This document shows positions 49,882 to 61,800 of a stretch of 64,000 nt of DNA, piece after piece. The notes under the pieces are model-generated. The model was not told the origin of the DNA, ran no database searches, and saw nothing but the letters and a program-made list of their open reading frames with translations. The translations under genes were made by a program, and so were the position numbers. Origin of the DNA: Dendrophyllia cribrosa (taxonomy: Eukaryota > Cnidaria > Anthozoa > Scleractinia > Dendrophylliidae); NCBI GenBank assembly GCA_024195265.1, contig JAJLRJ010000014.1, positions 21,001,093-21,065,092 on the forward strand. The letters are read 5' to 3'. Position 1 is the stretch's first letter; each line of letters starts with the position of its first letter.

Positions 49882-52800
49882 GTAAATTATACCTGCCAAC
49901 TTTTCTAAAGTTGAATGTGCGAGATTTTTGTATCCATATAACTTGAATTTCCGAAAAAATTTTGACGATTTCCAAACATTGCCAAAGATGTTCCGACTGC
50001 TTCCGAAAATTACTGAAGATGTTCCAACGACTTCCGAACATTGCCAAAGATTTCCAAAGATGTTCTGATGATTTTGATGGTTGCCGCATGTCGCGGTACG
50101 CAGCTCGAAATCTTTGCATGATCTCTTAGCTTGTTATTTAGGACTCAAACGCAACATTTAGCACCGTTCATTGGACTATTTTGGGTGGAAATTGAATTCA
50201 ATTTTTCACATTAATTTGTTAATGAACAAGTAGTCCAGAATTGTGAGTCAGGCATGAGAAATTGTCCTGTATGCGTTTGATCAGTGTTTTCGATCCGCAG
50301 GCGTGAGACTCGTGCATAATGCATGAGACTTGGCAGGTATAGTAAGTTATATTCAGTGTATTTAAGTAATGCTCCACATAAGAACTACGGTAAACTTCAT
50401 TGTTCTGTGGCATTGGCTCTTTCCCACATAGAATGTCTTTGATTTCAAGAATAGGAGAGAAGCTGATGGTTTATAAATATTATATTTCAATATAAAAATA
50501 AAGAAAATCCATTTGCGTCAAATAAATTTTAGGAATTATGTTCGTGCTTAACCAATCAGAATAGCAGAAGACAATAGCTAATAATTTTGCTTCTTTGATG
50601 AAGTTCCCCAAATACAATTTCTTTAAAAAATTGCATGTTACATGCGATTGGGTCTTAACTTACATGAAACCTTTAAAAAATCGTACAAAGTGCATCAAGT
50701 GAACCCTAACTTTTTAGCGGTCTTTGAGTCTAGGCCAATGAGATCACTAGTTGTAACAATGAAAAAAAGTTGACATTCCATCGTGCATTGCCGTTAGCAC
50801 TTTCCTTCTTATGCGGATCATTACTTAACCCTTTAACCCCAATAGTGATCAGTATTGAATTTCTTCTTGTCATACAGATATCACATTAATGATCCTCTTT
50901 CGAGGCAGGCTGGTTGATGTGTAGGTTAATTAAGGACAACAACGCATAGGTAATGGATAAAATCAGGGTGGCAGGGAAGTGACGCTAGGGAACCCCCCAG
51001 GGACCAGGAGAGGAGTGCCCTCCTGGGGGGAGAGCAGATCAGGTGGTACCGGGGGTAGCCACCCTGGACGTGGTCCGGATCTGTCTCCAGTGGGGTGAGG
51101 CCCATATCCCTAGTCACGGGGAACTAGGGAACCAGGAGAGGGGTGCCCTCCTGGGGGGAGTACAGATCAGGTGGGACCGTGGGTACCCACCCTGGAATGG
51201 ATATTTCTCCGGACCTGTCTCCAAGGGCTAAGCCTTACTGTGGGGTAAAGTGCAGCCAAGGGTTGCACTTCCCTGCCGCCATATTTATTAATAAGCAGTT
51301 CTACTACGAAAACCTTCCAGTTGATAAACTTAAAAGACAAAGGTTTCAGTCATAGGGGGGGTGGGGGGGAAAATTGTTATAGATGCTCGGTGCGAAGCGA
51401 TGGAAGAATGAACTGGGTGGGACGCATGCTATTACATTATAGGTCTATTATACCTGCCAAGTCTCACGCCTTATTAAGACTAATAGTTTACATTTAATAC
51501 AGTATGTCAAGCCAAAATATCCTGTATAGGACCTACATACATGTAACTCTTAAAGTCTATTGTACCTGCCAAGTCTCACGCCTTAGGCACGAGTCTCACG
51601 CCTGCGAATCCAAAACTCCCATCACACGCCTACTCACGCCTATAGAGCATTTTCTTACGCCTGACTTTCATATTTGAGCTATCAGCTTTAACTGATCGCA
51701 TGATCCAATTAAAAAATTGTTACGTTCATGAAAATAGGGCACTTTTTGGTAGGTTTTTATCGTTCTGAACATTACAATAATTATTGTTAGTAATTATTAT
51801 TATTGTAGCTGTAATTATTACAGCTGGATGTTATTAAACGAAGGTCTGAGGTCCATGGAAACTTCCGAATTCTTCGGAACATCTTCGGACATTTTCAGAC
51901 ATCTTCGGAATAGATTGGGTTCTCTTCGGATTTGGTCGGGTCACCTTCGGAAATCCTGACAGTCCCACGAAAAAAATTCTCACGCCTATCACTCGGAAAA
52001 AGTTGGCAGGTATAGTCTATGGTTGTATAACTTTTAGACCAAAACTCTATAGGGGCTGTCATTCCTAAGTGCTCGATCACTCCTGGGGTAAGAAAGTTCG
52101 TGGTTAGACAGCCACAAGGGACTGCATTACTTTACTTTACTTTACTTTACTTTACTTTACTTTACTTTACTTTACTTTACTTTACTTTGCTTTGCTTTGC
52201 TTTGCTTTGCTTTGCTTTGCTTTGCTTTGCTTTGCTTTGCTTTGCTTTGCTTTGCTTTGCTTTGCTTTGCTTTGCTTTGCTTTGCTTTGCTTTGCTTTGC
52301 TTTGCTTTGCTTTGCTTTGCTTTGCTTTGCTTTGCTTTGCTTTGCTTTGCTTTGCTTTGCTTTGCTTTGCTTTGCTTTGCTTTGCTTTGCTTTGCTTTGC
52401 TTTGCTTTGCTTTGCTTTGCTTTACTTTACTTTACTTTACTTTACTTTACTTTACTTTACTTTACTTTACTTTACTTTACTTTTCATTCAGAAACCCGTT
52501 GTGGTAGGTGTGGTGAATTTGCAAACTGTAAAGCGTTGATTTTGCGATCAATGGGGTTTGAGGTGCGGCACGTCACAGACTGGACTGATCATGTGTGGGT
52601 CGAGGTTTATTCAGACTCCCAGCAGAGATGGATTCACTGTGATGGAGGCAAATGTGATGAAAACCTGCTTTATGAACGGTGGTGGGGAAAGAAATTGACT
52701 TACATCATTGCATTCTCTGTTGAAGAGGTAAGTTAACTCTGTTATACAGCCTTCTATAAGTGTTATGTATGGCAATACCGCTGGCCATAATGTGCGCAGT

Positions 52801-55800
52801 TATTGAGTTTGTATGTTAACCAATGAGAATAAACCACATGGTTGAGTGTTTGTGATCCAACATGGCATCTGTGTGGTAAAACATAACATGGTGTCTATGT
52901 AGTGGGATTCCGAGCCACCAAGACAACACGAACCGGATCAAAATGGCAGAAGGATATGCCAATTCATCGTATCACTGGCCAAACATGAACTGGGCTGCTT
53001 CCGATTTGAGTAAAGAGTGGGAAAGGTTCTATCAACACTGCGAATTCGCCTTCGGAGGACCGCTCAGCAAATGCTCCGAGAAGGAGAAGATATGCAACCT
53101 CATGAGTTTCGTCGGCGACAAGGGCTGGGAAATCTACCTCACCTTTCAGTGGGACACTGTGCAAATTGGAACGGGCGAAACCAGGCAAAATGTCAGTGAA
53201 AGAGATGTACTCGAACGGGTTGCCGGTAAATTTAAGACTCACCTCCAAGCCAAAAAGAACCCAATTATGTCAGCTGTCAAGTTCGACAGAAGGCGCCAAC
53301 TACCGGGTGAAACCTTTGACTCTTTTGTCACTGATCTGAAGCTACTAGCCCGTGGATTGGACATCACTGAAACGAAGAAGTTAATTCGGAACGCCATCGC
53401 TTGCAAGTCTCTGGACGAACGAGTGAGACAACGTTGTTTAGAGAAAAGTAAAAACTTCACCCTCGACACAGCCATTGACATTGGTCGAATGTTCGAAGCA
53501 ACCAAGGATGGAATGCAAGTTATGGCAGGGGAAGACCCCAAAGTAGAAGTCAACAAAGTGACAAGGAGTAGTGGTTCATCTAAGAGACGAGGAAATCAAA
53601 GGAAACAAAGCAAATCAACGGGGAACAATGACAAGTCATCGAGATGCACAAGGTGTGGATGTGACAGTCACAAGCCCCAAGAGAAATGTCCAGCCAAACA
53701 TGAGTCATGCAAAATATGCAAGAAAATAGGACATTTTGCCCAAGTGTGCAGAAGCCAAAAGAACAAAATCAATTTGTTAACTGAGGTGGGCGATCTCAGT
53801 GAAGATTACTCCAGTGATGAAGAAGGAGGCAACACCAATGAACACCTGTTACATGTAGTAAGTCTAGAGATGAATGGTACCTAGTGCTGGTCGATTACTA
53901 CTCGAAATACATTGAATTCACCAAATTGAAAGACCTGACATCTCAGGAGACCATAGAAGCTCTCAAAGAACATTTTGATCGGCATGATATACCTTCAAGG
54001 CTTATCACGGACTGTGGCACCCAGTATGCAAGCCGGGAGTTTGCAAACTTTGCCAGTAGCTACAACTTTGAACATGTTTTGGTGAGCCCCAAACATCCTT
54101 GTGCAAACGGTGAAGCAGAAGCTGCAGTTAAAACTGTAAAGTCGTTGTGGCGAAAGAACAAGGACAAGAACAAGGCACTGTTAGACTACCGAGCCACCCC
54201 GATTCCAGGCATTGACCTGTCACCATCCCAACTCTGTATGGGCCGCAGGTTGAGAACTGCGTTACCGATAGCACGTGGTCTACTGGAGCCTGAAGCATAC
54301 AACACTCGTGAGATAAAAAGAAGAATGAAAGAGGGAAAGCAAAAACAAAAGCTCTACCATGACCGTCGCGGTACCAAAGAGTTGCCTCCCCTCAAACCTG
54401 GCGGCCATGTAAGAGTCAAACCGGAGCCGGGATCAAAGGAGTGGAAAGCAGCAACAGTAGTGCGACACCACACCACACCACGGTCATATGTAGTAGACAC
54501 AGGGGACCGAAGGATAAGACGGAATAGAGTGGCCCTGCGAACCGACACACCAAACTCCTTCGCAGGATATCAGAAACGCCATACATGTACAAACACTGTC
54601 CTACAGCCAGAACCAGACACCCCAAGCACACGTGCGGCACCACAACCCCCATCCAGAACAGCACCTGTAGAATGTCCAACCCAGGACCCCAAAGATCATC
54701 AATATCCTCCTCAAGCCCAAAGGAGTCCATCTCAGGGTGTACCAACTGTAATAGATGCCGCTGAGACCATGAGCTCACCGCCGTACGTAACTCGCAGAGG
54801 CAGGCAAGTCAGGAAACCCATCAGATTAGACTTGTGATGAACTACTCATAGAAATGAGGACACTTTTGATTACAAACAATACTGAACATTTTATTTAGTT
54901 CATGTTACAATATTTCTTTGATTGTTACTGTTGAGGGAAAGGGGGGATGTTATGTATGGCAATACCGCTGGCCATAATGTGCGCAGTTATTGAGTTTGTA
55001 TGTTAGCCAATGAGAATAAACCACATGGTTGAGTGTTTGTGATCCAACATGGCGTCTGTGTGGTAAAACATAACAATAAGATATGTAACAGCTGACATCT
55101 TTATGATCTTTAAAACCCTTTAACTCCCCAGAGTAGACTTGCCAGGTCTCACGCCTGCGAGTCCAAAACTCCGATCTCACACCTACTCATGCCTATGGAG
55201 CAATTTCTCGCACCTGACTTACAGATTTGAGCTATCAGTCTTAACTGATCGCATGATCCAATTAAAAATATAGTTACATTCATGAAAATATGGCACGTTT
55301 TGTAGCTTTTTATCGTTCTGAACATTACAATTACATTGGTCTGAGGTCCATGGAAACTTCTGAATTCTTCGGAACATCTTCGGACAACTTCGGACATCTT
55401 CGGAGTAGATCGGGTTCTCTTCGGATTTGTTCGGGTCGCCTTCGAAAATCCTGACACTCCCACGAAAAATTCTAGCGCCTATCACTCGGAAAAAGTTGGC
55501 AGGTATACCAGAGTACCAAAATTTAATACCAAAGTTCATGAAGCATTCCAAATATTATTTTGAAAAATATTGAAAGATAAATGGTACCATGCAAAAAATA
55601 CTGCCAAAGAGGTTGAATTTTAGTATAGTCACAACACAGGATTTCGTCCACAGACTCAAAAGTTAAAATTACATAATACACTTCTCTTTAATTGACTTTG
55701 GGAGTGAAAGGGTTAACAGACAGAGTTCTAAATAAATATAGCTGTACATAATTTATACCGTGCAACATACATGTATTTCCTTGAACGAGCATCGGGTGTG

Positions 55801-58800
55801 CTTATATTTTGCCTCTTTATCACAAATAAACTGTACACAGAGAGCCAATTCCACCCTCACTTACTCCATGCAAATTTTTCTAACTTGTTTTCATCAGTGA
55901 GGGGTTGATGTCAGTGTTTTGTTTTTTCATTTTTCATTTTTTATGATAATAAGTGTGGAAGAGGGGGGGGGGGCTTATTTGAAGAAGGGTGGGTTCTTGT
56001 TCAAGGAAATACATTTTATATTGTATGGTTAATCATATTTCCCCTGCTTCAAACTTCTGACAAATGCTCACACTTTCCATTAAACAGCAGTTTTGGGTTT
56101 CCCGACTGTTTGTGTTATCAGGATTCATTGATAACCGGAATGGAATGTTGTGTGAATAAGGTAATTTACAGTAAGTTATAGTGCAAAAGTGCACATAATA
56201 TCGCCAGATACTTGGATCCTCCCAAGTTCTTTGCAAGCCACTACAACTGGCCTAGGTGTCGTAACCAGTAATCCTTATCTTTGTCTTGATGCAGTCATAG
56301 CGATGCCGACCTCTGAAGATTTTAATTTTCTTTTGTGACCACCCCCATATCATCCCCATTTTTTCTGAATGCTTGGGGTGTCCAAGAGGCCGGGACATAA
56401 CGCTGTAGTCTATGATACACACATTCAACCTTTTCAGTTTCTGTAAGATGCTAGGAAATGCAAGCAAGAAAGAGATTTTAATTTGAAAAACAATATATTT
56501 TTTTTGGGGGGGGGGGGGAGGGGGCGGGGAGGGGGATTGCTCTCTTGTCCAGGGTAAGAGAGCAATCTCTCATGTCTGTATCTCTGGGTACCAGGATCCC
56601 AGATAATGTGGGAGTGTTGGCAGGTATGATTTATTTCTCCCCCATTTTAAATGAAACATGTTCTATGATGATTTTGTTCTTTTTATCTCATGAATACATG
56701 AAGTGTTAAACGAGATATATAGTATATGGGGACAGATATGCAAATTTCCACTTCTTCCTTCCATCTATCGGCTGTAAACTTTTCTTGGTAATTCTGCTAA
56801 CAAGTACATAAGGCGTGCGCATATATTTTGCCCATTGCAAATGTTATAGGTAATGGTCATCTGTTTTACCCATGGGGATGGCGTTGGAGGAAGGGGAGGG
56901 TGGGGAGTTGGACGCAGAGGGTGGAGGGGGGTAGGTAGGGCAAAGCACGCATAGGAGAGGAGAGGGTCAGAAGTTTGTTTGTATTCACGAGTTGGCTCAT
57001 AGGAGCCTTTGATTGAGAATTTGGAACTGTTGTGAATGACATCACTTTGATAATAAATATTATACAGGTGTACAGTAACCCATTAAAATGTTAAACTACT
57101 GGTATTTAGAGCCAGCTTGCTCAACAAAAGTTAAGAATTGAGAATGAGAAGAATATTTAATAATATTTTGACCAAGTTGTGATGGGATTCTTTTTTTTAG
57201 GTGGTGGATGTTACATGGAGATATTCAGTAAAGCAAAGTGATGTAACCCAGAGAAGGTTATTGGTTCAGGAAGAATGGCTGCTAAGAACAATAGAATTAT
57301 TTAACAAACGGGTAAGTAATCAAGTTACTGTTATGGGTAATACTACAATATTATTATAATAGTTATTCTTCCTGCAAAGTATTGTTAACAAAAGGAAAAA
57401 GCCAATAAAGTCATGACTGCCATCTGGTTACAGTTAGCTCATTAATGTATCCTGCATAGCATTTGTTTCCTTTCTGAGAGCATGGGAGACGCGCAAAGGC
57501 ATGGGGCGCAAAAAGGTGCAAAACCAAAATAGAGAGGAGTGCGAGAGTATAAGGAAAATTTCCTTTCCCGTGCTCTTGCAGTGTTCCAGTTAACGTTCAA
57601 AGGCAGGGGGTCAATGAATAATTTTAAGGGGTGAACACGTTGTGGGTCTCTCTAAATCTTCTCAAGTTAGCCATTTGATTTGTCAGGTCAGGAAGCCAGC
57701 CTTGTCAGGTTTTTGACCCAAGACCCCTCTCTTATCTGGAACACTGCTCTTGGAAAGGAAACGACTAGTACTACGTAGGCTAGCTTAGTTGGTAAAAGCA
57801 CCAAAAGTGTATTATAAATTAAGAACCTGCTTCATTCATCACGACCTGCTACAAAAAGCTTTTTATTCTAAGTAATAGATTGCATTCAAGTATTTTAGAC
57901 AAACATCATCATGGCCAAACATCAAAGGCTTCTCTGGAAATTTAAAGTTAGAAATTAATAATGTTTTCTCTCTGTGATGGGACATGAAAAAATGTAACTG
58001 TCCAGTTTAATTTCTTTTACAGCACCAACAAAGTCTTAGCTCTGAGAGACGTGAAGCCCTACAGGAGCGTTTATTCAGGGAACTGGCAGAATTCTTTTCA
58101 GTTTATGAGGGAAAACTGTTGGGGACTGCTGCATGGAGACGCATGATAGAAAAACCTGAATCACAGGTAAAAGTTTATGGCTGTTCAGTACTGTGTTACA
58201 GTATTCGATCTTATAATATGACCATACCGCCCCGCTGACGCAATCCTCCAGAAAATAGAATCCCAAGGTGACGTGAGCGGGGCCGGACGGGTTGATGTGA
58301 GCCGGTCGGGAAATAGCCTTCTGGCCCCGCTCGAGTTCAAGTGACCTCGCACTGCACAACTATTCTTGTTCTTTCTAGTCATATGATAAAATACTTATTG
58401 ACTGAGTTAGGTCAGGCCGGACAAGAAAAAATTTTGCTCTCGGTCATGGTGCACAGACCTCGCTGCGCTCAGTCCGTACACCATGATCTTGAGTCAAATA
58501 TTTTCCCGTCTGGCCCTCCCACTCAGTCAATAAGTGCATAATATTTACTAAATGTAATTTTCTAACAATTATTGATTGAAGTTATAGTTTATAAATAGAG
58601 TAGCAGTACCATATTACAATTTTATAAAATCAATGGCAGTAAAATCTTCCAACATCTTAGTTTCTTGTGGAACATAAGTCCAAAACCGTTAGCTAACGAC
58701 ATCCATCTTATCCAGTGAAAAAAATCCTTTAGCTCTGTTAATTAAATTGTTTTGCTTTGCAGCATGAATCTTATATTTTTGTACCTAATGATGAAGAAAT

Positions 58801-61800
58801 AAGCAACAAAAGGTAATGACAATGAAGTCATAAAATAGTTTTTGAACATCTAAGCCACTCCTTTTAATAAGCATGCATCTCCTTTTTTTCATTTGAAGAC
58901 TGTTTAGAAATACTCTTATCGTTTCCCAAGGGGGGGACGCCCATATGAAATGATGGGGGTGCTTGTCATACCTTTTAGGGGTCAAAATTTGCAGATTGGT
59001 ACTGCTTAGGGTACTTAAATCTAAATGACCACAGTTAGAATTATCGCAGTGCCTTTTAGGGTATAAAGAGAAAAATATGACAGAATCTGACATGTGTTGT
59101 TTTAGAATTGGTACCTCTTAGGGGTAAAAATTCATTTGAGCCACACCTTTAAACAAGATAGGGTGTTTTTCAAAAAATTAAATTCCGACGAGCAATCCTG
59201 TCATTTTTATATGGGAGTCCCCCCCCAGGTGAATCTTGGCACCTGTATAATATTATGTTCAAAAAGTTTCACAATTTGCTGTTAATAAATTATAATATCA
59301 ACCGTACCATTTTTGTGTGAAAAAAGGTTCTCTGCTAATTAAAACAGACCCACAAAAAGGTCCTTTGAATGGATATAAACACAGTTCTTAAATTTGGGAT
59401 TTAATGACAATTACATTGTACTTCTGACATTCAAAAGAACATTTCATTGCTTGGATCTGTACATGTAACAAACATTTTAAGTACTTGATCAAGATTCACA
59501 AAGCCTTTCTTTGTTAAAGTATAATTGTTTCTTACAATAGGCCTTTGTTATTCCAATGTCAATAGCTTATTGTCATTCCAACAATGACTTATTGTCATTC
59601 CAACAATGACCTATTGTCATTCCAACAATGCCTTATTGTCATTACAATAATGGCCTATTGTCATTCAAACAATCAGGGGAGGTCTATTGTCATTTGAAAA
59701 ATGGCCTATTGTCATTCAAACAATCAGGGGAGGTCTATTGTCATTTGAAAAATGGCCTGTTGTCATTCCAACAATCATCGGACAATGGTCTATTGTCATT
59801 CCAACAATCATCTAACAATGGTCTATTGTCATTCTAACAGTCATCCAACAATGGTCTATTGTCATTCCAATAATCATTCAACAATGGCCTTTTGTCATTC
59901 CAACAATCATCCGACAATAGCTTATTGTCATTCCAACAATCATCCAACAATGGTTTGTCATTCCAATAATCATACGACAATGATCTATTGTCATTCCAAC
60001 AATCATCCGACAATGGTCTATTGTCATTCCAACAATCATCCGACAATGGTCTATTGTCATTCCAACAATCCGACAATGGTCTATTGTCATTCTAACAATG
60101 ATTCAACAATGGCCTATTGTCATTCAAACAATGCTCCAACAATGGTCTATTGTCATTCCAACAATCATCTGACAATGATCTATTGTCATTCCAGTAATGG
60201 TCAATTGTCATATTGCCTATTGTTAGTCCTAATGCTTAGGACTAATTGGGAAGGCTTCTAAGAATCCAGCCCAAGGTGTATAACACATGCATTCTTTTGA
60301 CAGTTTAAGGATTGGCTATTGTTGTGCAAGTGATAAATACTTCCGAGGGTCCAAGATGGAGGAATTCCTGGAAGGGTGGAAATCTGGAGCAGCAGAAGTG
60401 AACTCTGTGTTCAGGAAATATGAGCATGATTGGACAACTGTAAGTAAATGATGTCACAGGTATGCCAAAGTAGGTGGAGATGTTGTGGTTTAATTTTTTC
60501 TTTGGTTTAAAAATTTTCAAACCAGTTTGATTTTCATTTTCCTTTGTCCCAGATTATGATAATGAATCTCAGACAAAGGAAAATAAAAATTAAACTGGTT
60601 TGAAAATTTTCAAACCAAAACAAAAATTAAACCACGACAGAGATATGTCACAGGTATACCAAATTAAATAGAGATATGTCATAGGCATACCAAATTAGAT
60701 GGAGATATGTCACAGGTATACCAAATTAGATGGAGGTATGTCACAGGTATACCAAATTAGATGGAGATATGTCACAGGTATACCAAATCAGATGGAGATA
60801 TGTCACAGGTATACCAAATTAGATGGAGATATGTCACAGGTATACCAAATTAGATGGAGATATGTCATAGGTATACCAAAATATATAGTGTTGCAGTTAA
60901 ATTTTAGTTTTAGGTCAATTTTTTTAATCTAGACTATATTTTTTTAAAGTGGTTTGAAATTAGTGATAAGGGTTTAGCACTAATTTGAAAATAATGGTTA
61001 ACTTTTAGGGTATCGAGTAGAGAACATAAATGTTGGATTTAGAATTGGTACCTCTCACTTCAAATACTGGGGGCTTCTCTGCTCGATAGATTGGTTTTGC
61101 AGCTTTGTGTCTCAGACGTAAGACCTGAAACATGAGGCTCACAGCATGTCACATTAGTTAGGTGCAGTTGATGAACACTTTAGAAATATCTTCAAGGGCC
61201 CACGGACAATGCAAAGGCGTCGGATCCTGGTAGATCTAATCAGCAAATTTTATATAAATACTAGAAAATAAATAATCAAGCAAGGCTGACTGTAGTCATT
61301 TTACTCCGTGAAGAAGTCAGGCCGTGCCTGACAAAATATTGGACAGAATAATACATAATCCCAGTTGTACAGTCAGCTTTACTTGATTAGTTATTTCCTA
61401 TTATTATCAATATACGCGGCCAAATAAGAAACTGCCTTCGAGAAAACACGCGTGAGTGGCGGGCGATATTAAATTTGACGGGCTGCAAACGCATTTACGG
61501 CCCTGTTCCTGTTAAACATTTTTTTCTTATTAAATGAATTTGTACGATTTGGCCTTGTGTATTGATAATAATGATAATCACATGACTTTTGTCGGGCATA
61601 TAGTTTATTTGTGTCCCTCGTAGCATCATTTGCACATGATGCTACTCGGGCCACAAATAAACTATATGCCCTCCAAAAGTCATGTGATTGTCCTATTTAT
61701 ACTGTAGGTCTAGTTGGTAAATTGCAAGCAGTGTTAGCATGAAGGTGGCATAATTGTCTGATACCATAACATGCCAGTTACATGCTCTGGGCCTGTACAA

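Larger units (their letters stand above)
52756..55080 (+). mobile_element. Internally deleted Ty3/Gypsy LTR retrotransposon
   Basis: 128 bp LTRs (52761-52888 and 54948-55075) differ at only two positions. Each begins TGTTATG and ends CATAACA. The 5 bp target ATAAG is duplicated outside (52756-52760 and 55076-55080). 'TGGTGTCTATG' follows the 5' LTR at the primer-binding position. A polypurine tract 'GAGGGAAAGGGGGGA' precedes the 3' LTR. Inside are an open gag and a truncated integrase; protease, reverse transcriptase and RNase H are missing. The element is in sense orientation in NGLY1 intron 4. Confidence 0.93.

Noticed and set aside
52100..52736. Long 'LLCFA' repeat frames upstream of NGLY1 exon 4
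   Set aside because: A pentanucleotide microsatellite is open in several frames; the true coding part is only the exon at 52492-52727.
59752..60261. 169-codon frame with 11-residue repeats
   Set aside because: It is the in-frame reading of a 33 bp minisatellite in an NGLY1 intron; the opposite strand is equally open.
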